Assembly (NCBI GenBank): GCA_051649365.1
Contig: JBOFGY010000171.1
Location: 1-31,313, forward strand
Length of the DNA stretch: 31,313 bases
Direction of reading: 5' to 3'
Source: CAVTAE01 sp051649365
GTDB lineage: Bacteria; Deinococcota; Deinococci; Deinococcales; Trueperaceae
Made by a program: the position numbers and the translations under genes. Positions within the stretch are counted from its first letter, which is position 1, and every line of letters starts with the position of its first letter. The notes under the pieces were generated by a model that saw only the letters and a list, made by a program, of their open reading frames with translations, did no database searches and had not been told where the DNA came from. Positions 1 through 6,995 of the stretch are shown in pieces.

Positions 1-240
1 GATGTCTAGCCTTCCTCGTTTGACTAACGCTGCGTTATACTGCGACCCGTTGCGAACACGGTACTGTGATTGCTTTGTCTGTCTCATCAACTGCCTAGAA
101 TACCTCAGCCGTATTCGTGGCTATTTTTGCAACAACGCCATATTGAATTGTTAATGTTTGCGCCTGGGTCTCCACTCGGGCGTAATCTTTTTCGCTTTTT
201 CATTTATCACCGCATTTTTATCTAGTGCTCCCTTAAGCCA

Positions 241-1014
241 TTAACTTTTAGGCTTTTGACGTTTTGGAATAGCTATAGGCTCTAAGCCATTCGGTGTAAT
301 TTTGTAGCCTATGCGTTCTTCGCCATCCTCGTCGTCTTCGTCGTTATCATCTTCGTCGTAATCAGGATATTGCTCGGGAGCTTCACCTTTGGACTCGAGC
401 ACCCTTGGATAGTTACCCCCATCGGACGCTTCAATCTTTTTACACTCGACAATAAACCGCCACTCGTCGCCATAATCAAACAAATAAAGGAGCTTTTTGC
501 CTTTTGCGAAGACTTCACTCACCGCTACACTTCTTACACCTTGAGGTGCAGCACCATCTTCATGGGTGAGTGCGTCGTCTAGCACTTCATCTAACATGTT
601 CTCGAGAAAAAACTGTGCCATTGCCTTATCTTCGGGGGGTACATCTTTGAGTGACATTCCAATAAGTTTCTTTTTTGCTTCGTCTGGTGGTAACTCAGAG
701 AGTGCGTCTACTTCGGCGATTTCTTCTTCAGTTAGTTCTTCAAGCTCTTCTTCTAACTCAGCCAGAATCTCGTCACTTTCATCATCTTCTTCACTATCAT
801 TAAAAAGCTCGTACTGCTCACTGGCTCGCCAAGGATTTTTGAGGTTGTCGAAAAAGCCAAAGGCATGGTCAAATTCAAACTCGAAACTCTCATTTATTTC
901 AAAAGCTAAGTCATAAAGGCTCGTGTCAGCAGGCACGGCCAGAATGCGGTAAGGGTGACCCCGCGTCCTTCCCTCCCAATCTGTAAGCGTGACTTTCAAC
1001 GTATAAATATCCAT
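241..1014 (-). CDS. Plasmid pRiA4b ORF-3 family protein with acidic insert
   Basis: A 257-residue protein. Its two ends match the pRiA4b ORF-3-like (IS1096/TnpR-associated) fold: an N-terminal beta-rich part (residues about 4-55, with a TLKVTL strand and the pattern LYDLAFEINESF...DHAFGFF) and a C-terminal LFDYGDEW motif (residues 178-185), the family signature. Between them lies a very acidic, Glu/Asp-rich segment (about 73-110), and a second acidic run sits at 217-233. The molecular function of the family is not established; it is widespread on chromosomes and not restricted to plasmids. The start ATG is the only one compatible with the N-terminal strand. No clear Shine-Dalgarno or -10 box is seen just upstream. 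The gene stands alone, divergent from the glycosyltransferase. Confidence 0.8.
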   Translation of the reverse strand: MDIYTLKVTLTDWEGRTRGHPYRILAVPADTSLYDLAFEINESFEFEFDHAFGFFDNLKNPWRASEQYELFNDSEEDDESDEILAELEEELEELTEEEIAEVDALSELPPDEAKKKLIGMSLKDVPPEDKAMAQFFLENMLDEVLDDALTHEDGAAPQGVRSVAVSEVFAKGKKLLYLFDYGDEWRFIVECKKIEASDGGNYPRVLESKGEAPEQYPDYDEDDNDEDDEDGEERIGYKITPNGLEPIAIPKRQKPKS

Positions 1015-1130
1015 GCGTTAAGCCTACCGCATTGTTAAAATGAAGGTGATGAATGCGCTGGGGAGAATGGTCACCGCTTTTTTGAGCGAAGTCCTTTACG
1101 ATAAAGCCTTGTGAACGTTACGAGGACCCT

Positions 1131-1158
1131 TGGAAAAGAAAACCTGGAAAAGAGAACC
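1131..1158 (+). repeat. 14-bp tandem duplication at the glycosyltransferase start
   Basis: TGGAAAAGAAAACC (1131-1144) is followed directly by TGGAAAAGAGAACC (1145-1158), with one mismatch. It ends two bases before the ATG at 1161. The duplication carries the only purine-rich stretch that could act as a ribosome binding site, so the site may have been duplicated. Confidence 0.75.
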
Positions 1159-1160
1159 CG

Positions 1161-2270
1161 ATGAATGAAAAGCTAGCCCTATTTTTGCCCTCCCTCGTTG
1201 GTGGCGGTGCCGAGCGTGTCATGGTGAACCTTGCCAATAGCATGGCTGCCAAAGGTGTGAAGATTGATTTAGTCGTCGCCCACGCCGAGGGTGCCTATAA
1301 AAATCAGGTCGCACCGAATGTCAATATCGTTGATTTTAAGGTCGAACGTTCGCTAGCAAGTTTTCCAAAACTTGTAACTTATTTGCGCCGCGAAAAACCC
1401 AAGGCACTGATTTCTGCTTTAGAACACACGAACGTGCTCTCCATCTGGGCCAAGCGTCTCGCCTTCGTGCCGACTAAAAACATCATCACAGAGCATATTT
1501 CCTCGAGCATGATTTCCTACGCAGCAGGTTACACACCCAGCAAACTGCGCGCCACGCTCTACGCAATGCGCTTCACTTATCCACTCGCCGAAAAAATTGT
1601 CACGGTGTCGCAGGGTGTCGCGGATGATTTGGTGCAAACGATTGGGATTAACAAAAACAAACTCGAGGTCATCTATAATCCTGTACTCAATGATGCCATG
1701 TTTGACAAAGCGGAACAACCTTTGCAACATCCCTGGTTTCAGGAAGGGCAACCACCCGTACTGCTCGGTGTAGGCAGGTTCGTACCGCAAAAAGATTTCC
1801 CCAATTTAATTCGCGCTTTTGCACTCCTTAGAAAAAAACAAATGGCAAGACTGGTCATTTTGGGTGAAGGCGAATTGAGACCTCAGCTCGAGGCTTTAGT
1901 GAAAGAACTTGGCGTTGGAGCAGACGTGCAGCTACCAGGCTTTGACAGCAACCCCTATGCGTTTATGAAAAGGGCGAGTGTATTTGTGTTATCTAGCGTG
2001 CTCGAGGGCTTGCCAACTGTTTTAATCGAAGCGATGGCACTGGGCACGCCTGTCGTTTCTACCGATTGCAAAAGCGGCCCGAAAGAAATTCTGGGCAACT
2101 CGGGGTATGGCACACTCGTTCCTACTGAGAATCCTGAAGCGTTGGCAAATGCGATAGAAAAAACGCTTAATTCACCAAAGCAAGCGATTGACCCAAACAA
2201 ACTCAAACGCTATACCTCGGATGAAGCGACGAATAATTATTTGCGAGTTGCGGGTTTCAAAACACCGTAG
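1161..2270 (+). CDS. Glycosyltransferase family 4 (GT-B fold)
   Basis: A 369-residue retaining glycosyltransferase of the GT4 type, expected to transfer a sugar from a nucleotide-sugar donor to a cell-surface glycan or lipid acceptor on the cytoplasmic side. The N-terminal glycine-rich acceptor-side loop GGGAERV is at residues 14-20. The start of the donor-binding half reads GVGRFVPQKDF (about 201-211). The family E-x7-E element is EGLPTVLIE (Glu282 and Glu290). Length and domain order are normal for the family, and no membrane segment is visible. It has no glycan-biosynthesis neighbours here, so the acceptor cannot be inferred. Three of its four Leu-Glu pairs checked are encoded by CTCGAG. 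Confidence 0.88.
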   Translation: MNEKLALFLPSLVGGGAERVMVNLANSMAAKGVKIDLVVAHAEGAYKNQVAPNVNIVDFKVERSLASFPKLVTYLRREKPKALISALEHTNVLSIWAKRLAFVPTKNIITEHISSSMISYAAGYTPSKLRATLYAMRFTYPLAEKIVTVSQGVADDLVQTIGINKNKLEVIYNPVLNDAMFDKAEQPLQHPWFQEGQPPVLLGVGRFVPQKDFPNLIRAFALLRKKQMARLVILGEGELRPQLEALVKELGVGADVQLPGFDSNPYAFMKRASVFVLSSVLEGLPTVLIEAMALGTPVVSTDCKSGPKEILGNSGYGTLVPTENPEALANAIEKTLNSPKQAIDPNKLKRYTSDEATNNYLRVAGFKTP

Positions 2271-2318
2271 TGCAACACAAAGATTTACCGCGAACAGAAT
2301 CGCATACTCTCGCAATGT

Positions 2319-2365
2319 AAAGATGTCAATTACATCTTGACATCTTTAATGTAAACCTTTATACT
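2319..2365 (+). promoter_or_regulatory. Consensus promoter with operator over the -35 box
   Basis: TTGACA (2337-2342), a 17-bp spacer and TATACT (2360-2365) form a near-perfect sigma-70-type promoter. The -35 lies inside a perfect 11-bp inverted repeat: AAAGATGTCAA (2319-2329), 7-bp spacer, TTGACATCTTT (2337-2347). Binding there would block polymerase. The adjacent gene encodes a helix-turn-helix protein, so autorepression is the simplest reading (inference). The ATG at 2374 is 8 nt after the -10, so the mRNA should be leaderless. Confidence 0.85.
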
Positions 2366-2373
2366 TCTAATAA

Positions 2374-3498
2374 ATGGGAGATTTATTTATAACTCAGAAT
2401 CCAGGAGACTTAATCAAATCACTACTTATAGAAAAAGGGTTTACTCAGGCTGATTTAGCAATGATTACTGGCTTTTCCCGTCAATCAATAAACAATATTA
2501 TTTCAGGTCGAAGTAACATCACACCTGAGACTGCTGTAGCACTCGCAACCGCATTTGGTAATGAAGCTGCGGAGTGGTTACGACTCGACAATGAATACAG
2601 ATTAGCTTCCCTCAAAGATGATAATTCCGATATAGAAAAGCGTTCATCAATTATGCAACTTGCACCCATAAGGGATATGCAGAAACGTGGTTGGATAAGT
2701 CAAACCGAAGATTTCCAAGAACTCGAAAACGAATTAAAGGAATTTTTTGAAGCAGACAACTTACAAGGCGACCTACATTTTCAAGCAGCATATCTAAAAA
2801 GCGCAAAATTACCAAGTGATGATAAAGCTATTAGAGCTTGGTGTTTCCGCGCCCGACAAATTGCGAAAGCGATTCCTGTCAACAAATATGATGAAAAAGA
2901 TTTATCTAAATTAGAAACGGAACTGCGTAAAGTTGCAGCTTATGCAAAAGAGACACATCGTGTAGCTCACATCTTTGCCAAATATGGTATTCGATTTGTT
3001 ATTATTGAACATCTACCACAAACAAAAATAGATGGTGCAGCATTTTGGCTAGATGAAAACTCTCCAGTAATTGCAATATCTATTCGTCATGACAGAATAG
3101 ACAATTTTTGGTTTACCGTAATGCACGAATTTGACCACATTAAAAACAGGGATGCTCTTTCAATAGATGATGGCTTAAAAGAAAGTTTAGAATCGCATAC
3201 AGACAACGATTTAAGTGATAAAGAAAAACGAGCAAACAAAAACGCTTCTGCAAGCCTTATTGATCCAAAAGAACTCGAGTCATTTATTGGTAGGGTATCT
3301 CCACTCTACTCAGAACAACGCATCATTCAATTTGCACATCGCATCAAGATTCATCCTGGCATCATTGTAGGGCAATTGCAAAATAGGGAGGAAATTAGTT
3401 TTAGCACACACAGAAAATTATTAGCAAAGGTGCGCGATACAGCAATTGAAACAGCTTTGACCGATGGGTGGGGTAAAACCTTGCCCTCAAAAATCTAG
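2374..3498 (+). CDS. XRE/HigA-type HTH regulator fused to M78 (ImmA/IrrE-like) metallopeptidase
   Basis: A 374-residue two-domain protein. Residues about 10-70 are a HigA-like helix-turn-helix (pattern LIEKGFTQADLAMITGFSRQ, then a recognition helix and ...ITPETAVALATAFG). Residues about 190-310 are an M78 zinc peptidase with HEFDH (His251, Glu252, His255) and a downstream EKRAN element whose Glu284 is a likely third metal ligand. In ImmA/IrrE systems a separate M78 protease inactivates an XRE repressor on a stress signal; here repressor and protease are one chain. The start is supported by the consensus promoter 8 nt upstream. It is followed after 14 bp by a co-oriented partner and a shared terminator. 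The gene is AT-rich and has a single CTCGAG (3274), unlike its neighbours, which suggests recent transfer. Confidence 0.88.
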   Translation: MGDLFITQNPGDLIKSLLIEKGFTQADLAMITGFSRQSINNIISGRSNITPETAVALATAFGNEAAEWLRLDNEYRLASLKDDNSDIEKRSSIMQLAPIRDMQKRGWISQTEDFQELENELKEFFEADNLQGDLHFQAAYLKSAKLPSDDKAIRAWCFRARQIAKAIPVNKYDEKDLSKLETELRKVAAYAKETHRVAHIFAKYGIRFVIIEHLPQTKIDGAAFWLDENSPVIAISIRHDRIDNFWFTVMHEFDHIKNRDALSIDDGLKESLESHTDNDLSDKEKRANKNASASLIDPKELESFIGRVSPLYSEQRIIQFAHRIKIHPGIIVGQLQNREEISFSTHRKLLAKVRDTAIETALTDGWGKTLPSKI

Positions 3499-3512
3499 GA
3501 TAGGAGATTGGA

Positions 3513-4049
3513 ATGGCGAAAAAGACAAAAAGAGAATATTTACAGTCAATCGTTCATGAGTATATGATTGAGTTCGGAGTTGAAACAGTAAACTTAGACA
3601 AAGTGGCTGATTGGGCAGTCGCCACTAAAAAGTATCAACGCAACCCTAGAAGTATGCAAAAGCAAGCAAAAGATGAGATAGCGAGAGCTTTAAGAGGTGA
3701 AAGGCATATTGACCCCCAAGGTCGTGTGGTTCGGACTATGCACCCTATTAAGGTTGTAGGAGAGCAAGGAACATTTTCCTGGGAATGGGATGATATTCGC
3801 AGTGCCAAACCTGAACGTATGCGCATAGCATTCTCTTACAGAAGACAAGCTATTTTGGCGGACGTGCATCGCCACAAAAACGACGTTGATTCATACAACG
3901 ACAATAACAACTATAACGAACTTATCCCTCTATTTGACTATGACTTTAACAAAGATGTCGCTGAAGGTGAAATGCCCACAGAGTATAATGAAGACGAGCT
4001 TGATTTTGACCTAGATGGCGAAGAGGAAACCGAAGACACTAAGCGTTAA
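3513..4049 (+). CDS. Conserved partner of HTH-M78 protein, function unknown
   Basis: A 178-residue soluble protein with a basic N-terminal half (helical, residues about 1-65, with NPRSMQKQAKDEIARALRGE) and a very acidic tail (about 145-178). The centre has DPQGRVVRT and RRQAILADVHRHKNDVDSYNDNN. I recall hypothetical proteins with this RRQ-I-x-D-x(5)-K-x-DVDSYN pattern beside HTH-M78 genes in other bacteria, so the pair may be a conserved module, but this is memory and not a search. A good Shine-Dalgarno (AGGAGA, six bases before the ATG) and the 14-bp gap from the HTH-M78 stop indicate an operon. There is no CTCGAG in the gene. It could be a substrate, a toxin-like effector or a DNA-binding cofactor; the sequence does not decide. 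Confidence 0.7.
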   Translation: MAKKTKREYLQSIVHEYMIEFGVETVNLDKVADWAVATKKYQRNPRSMQKQAKDEIARALRGERHIDPQGRVVRTMHPIKVVGEQGTFSWEWDDIRSAKPERMRIAFSYRRQAILADVHRHKNDVDSYNDNNNYNELIPLFDYDFNKDVAEGEMPTEYNEDELDFDLDGEEETEDTKR

Positions 4050-4073
4050 ATTTTATCTTTCCAAAGAAATACG

Positions 4074-4110
4074 AAGCTGGTCAATAATCCACTGACCAGC
4101 TTTTCTTCTT
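4074..4110 (+). terminator. Intrinsic terminator of the HTH-M78 operon
   Basis: A perfect 10-bp stem, AAGCTGGTCA (4074-4083) with TGACCAGCTT (4093-4102), loop of 9, followed by a T-rich run (TTTTCTTCTT). It sits between the + operon and the convergent EF-G-like gene. Confidence 0.88.
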
Positions 4111-4124
4111 ATGCTTTTATAGCA

Positions 4125-5585
4125 TTATGCAGCTTTTTTCCTATCCGCCAAAATCCTCTCTACCAAATGCTGCGGCACTTCCGCGTAGTGCTCTTGCTTG
4201 AGCGAAAACGTTCCTCGCCCACCTGTTTTAGAGCGCAAATCCGCCGAGTAATTTTGCAGTTCTGCCATCGGTACGTGCGCGCTCACGACGCTCACCGTGC
4301 CTTCCGTGTCCATGCCCAGAATGCGCCCACGCCTCGAGTTCATATCACTAATGATGTCACTGGTAAAACGGTCTGGCACGTAGACTTTGACTAAGGCGAC
4401 AGGCTCGAGTAAACAAGGTTGTGCCTTTTGCATGGCTTCGGTAAAGGCATGTGCGGCTGCCGTTTGAAAAGCAATATCTTTTGAGTCTACCGGGTGGTCT
4501 TTGCCGTCATACACTGTGGCGCGTACATCCACCGTTTGAAATCCACCAAGGATGCCTTTATCTAAAGCACTACGCACACCTTTTTCACAGCTTGGAATAA
4601 ATTGCGTGGGAATCGTGCCGCCAACAACCGCGTTTGCAAACTCAACCCCCACACCGCGAGCTAGTGGCTCTACGCGAAGCGCGACTTCTGCAAACTGACC
4701 AGCACCCCCCGATTGTTTTTTATGGCGATAGCGTGCGTCGCCTTTTCCTTTGATAGTTTCGCGGTAGGTGATTTGTGGTGTCGCTGTCTCTACCTCGACG
4801 TGATAGCGGTCTTTGAGTTTTTGCAAAGCAACTTCTAAGTGAATATGCCCCATGCCCCAGAGCACAGTTTCGTGGGTTTCGCTGTTGCGCTCGAGCCGCA
4901 GCGTTGGGTCTTCATCCAAGAGTTTTTGCAAGCCAGCCATTAGTTTGTCATCATCGCTGCTCGTCTTTGGAAACAATGCCAAGGCCATCACAGGTTCAGG
5001 GAAAGGAATGGGAACGAGTTCAAAGACTTGCTCACGGCTGCACAAAGTGTCACCGGTTTGAAAGGCTTCTGCTTTCGTCACTGCGCCAATCATGCCAGCT
5101 TTGAGTTCTTGCACTTCTTTTAAATCTTTGCCCTGTGGCACGTAAATGTGTGTGGCCCTGATTTCTGGATTCACCATATCTGTTTCAGAGTGACTCGAGC
5201 TATCTTGTAATATGTCCCCTGTTTTTACATGGCCTGAAAGTACACGCAGCATCGTCACTTTGCCCATGTACGGGTCAATCATTGTCTTAAACACTCTGGC
5301 ACTAAAGGGCCCATCACTCCCTAGTTTTGGTGCTTCGCCGTGGACAGTAGGTAAGGGTTCATGGTCTTCGACAAAGCGCACACCGTGCGTCATAAACTCG
5401 AGCAGTAAACTAATACCTATCACTTGTGTTGCTGACGTGAGCAGCACCGGTGTTAATTCGTTGCGACGCACCGCGCGGTAGAACACCTCGAGCAAGGTTT
5501 CATTTTCGATGTCCTCGCCACTCAAATAACGCTCCATAAGTTCGTCATCGGTTTCGACAATCACTTCGACAAGTTTACGTCTCAC
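4125..5585 (-). CDS. EF-G-like protein lacking the GTPase core (N-terminally truncated paralogue)
   Basis: A 486-residue reading frame covering the last part of the EF-G G-domain (about 1-75, after where the G5 motif would be), domain II (about 93-190), domain III (about 195-270), domain IV (about 270-395) and domain V (about 395-480). EF-G proteins are about 680-700 residues. P-loop, switch I, switch II and NKxD are all absent. Upstream DNA belongs to a YdeI-type gene and the frame meets a stop near 5634, so the missing part is not nearby. It resembles the fusA2-type paralogue more than canonical FusA. The start used here is GTG after GGGGAAAG, 10 bp from the YdeI stop, so the two may be co-transcribed. 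The frame has no internal stops over 1.4 kb, so it is either a very recent remnant or a retained G-domain-less factor. Confidence 0.75.
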   Translation of the reverse strand: MRRKLVEVIVETDDELMERYLSGEDIENETLLEVFYRAVRRNELTPVLLTSATQVIGISLLLEFMTHGVRFVEDHEPLPTVHGEAPKLGSDGPFSARVFKTMIDPYMGKVTMLRVLSGHVKTGDILQDSSSHSETDMVNPEIRATHIYVPQGKDLKEVQELKAGMIGAVTKAEAFQTGDTLCSREQVFELVPIPFPEPVMALALFPKTSSDDDKLMAGLQKLLDEDPTLRLERNSETHETVLWGMGHIHLEVALQKLKDRYHVEVETATPQITYRETIKGKGDARYRHKKQSGGAGQFAEVALRVEPLARGVGVEFANAVVGGTIPTQFIPSCEKGVRSALDKGILGGFQTVDVRATVYDGKDHPVDSKDIAFQTAAAHAFTEAMQKAQPCLLEPVALVKVYVPDRFTSDIISDMNSRRGRILGMDTEGTVSVVSAHVPMAELQNYSADLRSKTGGRGTFSLKQEHYAEVPQHLVERILADRKKAA

Positions 5586-5595
5586 CTTTCCCCAG

Positions 5596-6189
5596 CTATT
5601 GCCTGTAATGATTTGCCTTAAGACCCTGCGCTGCTAACGTAACTGTTTCCTCGAGCCGCTTTTGCCGCGTTTCTCCACGCTTGGCCGAGGCGATCCACTG
5701 CAAAATATTTTTCTTTGATGAAGGTGGAAATGTTGCAAAGTTTTCTTTGGCTTTTTTGTTTTTGCTAAAGAGGTTTGCCAAGTCATCTGGTATTTCTAGG
5801 GCTTCAATTTTATCAAGGCTTTCCCACATGCCGTTTTGTTTAGCAATTGCGATGCACTTAAGCCCAGCTGCGGTCATGCGTTTTTGTTCTTGTAATTCTG
5901 CAATATATTTTTTATTGAGAGCAGACCAAACGCTTTTGGGTTTGCGCGGCGTGAAGACTTGCATATAACGCTTGTCATCGAGGCTGTTCACTTTGCTGTC
6001 AATCCAACCAAAGCAGAGGGCTTCTTTTACCGCTTCAGGGTAAGAGATGCTGGGTTGGCCGGAGTTCTTTTTGTAGTAGACGAGCCAGATGCCAGGGGAG
6101 GTGGTGTGGTGGTGCTCGAGCCAGGCCCGAAACGTCGCGCGGTCTTTGGCGTAGACTTTTTCAAATTCTATTAGGGGTATTTTAGGCAT
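5596..6189 (-). CDS. YdeI/OmpD-associated family protein
   Basis: A 197-residue protein with the family pattern: an N-terminal RATFRAWLEHHH...GIWLVYYKK segment (about 16-43), YPEAVKEALCFGWIDSK (about 51-67) and a Lys/Arg-rich C-terminal helix ending about 15 residues before the stop. The family is commonly annotated YdeI or bacteriocin-protection YdeI/OmpD-associated; its biochemical role is uncertain. I place the start at ATG 6189 (MPKIPL) because TAAACT lies 5 nt upstream and family members begin there. An in-frame ATG at 6240 would add 17 residues with no family similarity. It is the first gene of a probable pair with the truncated EF-G. Confidence 0.78.
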   Translation of the reverse strand: MPKIPLIEFEKVYAKDRATFRAWLEHHHTTSPGIWLVYYKKNSGQPSISYPEAVKEALCFGWIDSKVNSLDDKRYMQVFTPRKPKSVWSALNKKYIAELQEQKRMTAAGLKCIAIAKQNGMWESLDKIEALEIPDDLANLFSKNKKAKENFATFPPSSKKNILQWIASAKRGETRQKRLEETVTLAAQGLKANHYRQ

Positions 6190-6194
6190 AATTA

Positions 6195-6200
6195 AGTTTA
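6195..6200 (-). promoter_or_regulatory. -10 box, leaderless type
   Basis: TAAACT on the minus strand, 5 nt before the ATG at 6189. No good -35 and no Shine-Dalgarno. Confidence 0.5.
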
Positions 6201-6315
6201 CATTCATAATAAATGTACCAGTAGAAATAGAATGAGACAAGCAGGTTTAGTTGGTGTGAAACCGTAAAGATGTCAGCTCACACAGACTAGAAAAACCATC
6301 ACTATAGTAGAAAAT

Positions 6316-6583
6316 CTAGCGGTAGAGTGGCTCAAGGGAAAACTTAAGATTTGGCTGTGAACCTAAAACAGGTGCGATTATGCGGCAGGGGCCACACCAC
6401 TCAGCCCAGAAATCTACAAGCACGGGAACCCCCCGCATCTGTTTCGCTTGTAAAGGATTTATCGGTAGCTCTCACAAGCCAGGGCAGCGTTGTTCCGCAT
6501 TTGCCGCACACAGGAAGTTGACCCTTGGGCGGAATCTTGAGGCGGTTCTTACTCGAGCATTGCAAACATACACTAATGTCCAT
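6316..6583 (-). pseudogene. trxC: Broken thioredoxin 2 gene (trxC-like)
   Basis: The N-terminus has the thioredoxin-2 zinc ribbon (CLQC...CGKC). The reading frame breaks in a run of six G at about 6428-6433; removing one G restores a VPVLVDFWAEWCGPC segment with the WCGPC active site. After CRIIAPVL the sequence stops resembling thioredoxin and ends at TAG (6316-6318), about 60 residues short. It therefore has a homopolymer frameshift and a missing C-terminal half. The start ATG (6583) has TAAACT 7 nt upstream. A single-base sequencing error could explain the frameshift but not the truncation. Confidence 0.82.
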
Positions 6584-6590
6584 AGGCTTT

Positions 6591-6596
6591 AGTTTA
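6591..6596 (-). promoter_or_regulatory. -10 box, leaderless type
   Basis: TAAACT on the minus strand, 7 nt before the ATG of the trxC remnant. Confidence 0.5.
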
Positions 6597-6632
6597 ACGC
6601 AAACGTGGTATCCCTCCTGCGCCAAAAACCGC

Positions 6633-6638
6633 TAGACT
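6633..6638 (+). promoter_or_regulatory. -10 box, leaderless type
   Basis: TAGACT, 5 nt before the ATG at 6644. It lies about 40 bp from the divergent trxC -10. Confidence 0.5.
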
Positions 6639-6643
6639 GGGCT

Positions 6644-6898
6644 ATGCTTACACCCCACGTCATGTGCGCCAAGTGCCAACACGTGTTCCCTTCTGAAGCA
6701 AGCCTCGAGCAAAACACAACTTGCCCCAACTGCGCGCACGAAGGCAAACCCGCAAGAATTATGAAACCTACTGGCTTTCCAAGTTTAGATGTGTTTACAA
6801 AAAATTGGCAACGGTCTAAAAAAATTGTAGAGCACGAGTTAGAAGAAAGTAATGAATACTACAGGACTTACACAGTTGATGACGAATCGCTGGGTTAG
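6644..6898 (+). CDS. Small zinc-ribbon protein, function unknown
   Basis: An 84-residue protein with two Cys pairs, CAKC (about 8-11) and CPNC (about 26-29), spaced as in a rubredoxin-like zinc ribbon. The rest (KPTGFPSLDVFTKNWQRSKK... and an acidic tail) matches no family I recognise. The start at 6644 is preferred because of TAGACT 5 nt upstream; ATG 6662 is an alternative that still keeps the first Cys. It diverges from the trxC remnant, and the two zinc-ribbon genes share a short promoter region. Confidence 0.65.
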   Translation: MLTPHVMCAKCQHVFPSEASLEQNTTCPNCAHEGKPARIMKPTGFPSLDVFTKNWQRSKKIVEHELEESNEYYRTYTVDDESLG

Positions 6899-6995
6899 CT
6901 GCGGAGAACTGGGGTTACAGCACCCTTTTTCTACTTACCTCACCGCTTTTACGTAAGTCCTGTACTAATTTGTGTCTTAGCGACAACCTCATGTT

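Noticed and set aside
566..916. 116-codon frame on the plus strand
   Set aside because: It is the antisense of the acidic Glu/Asp segment and yields a Ser-rich product with no domain; the minus-strand gene explains the DNA.
2319..2347. Deinococcus radiation-desiccation response motif
   Set aside because: It shares TTGACAT but the spacing (7-bp centre) and arms differ from the 17-bp palindrome; the TTGACA is already explained as the -35 box.
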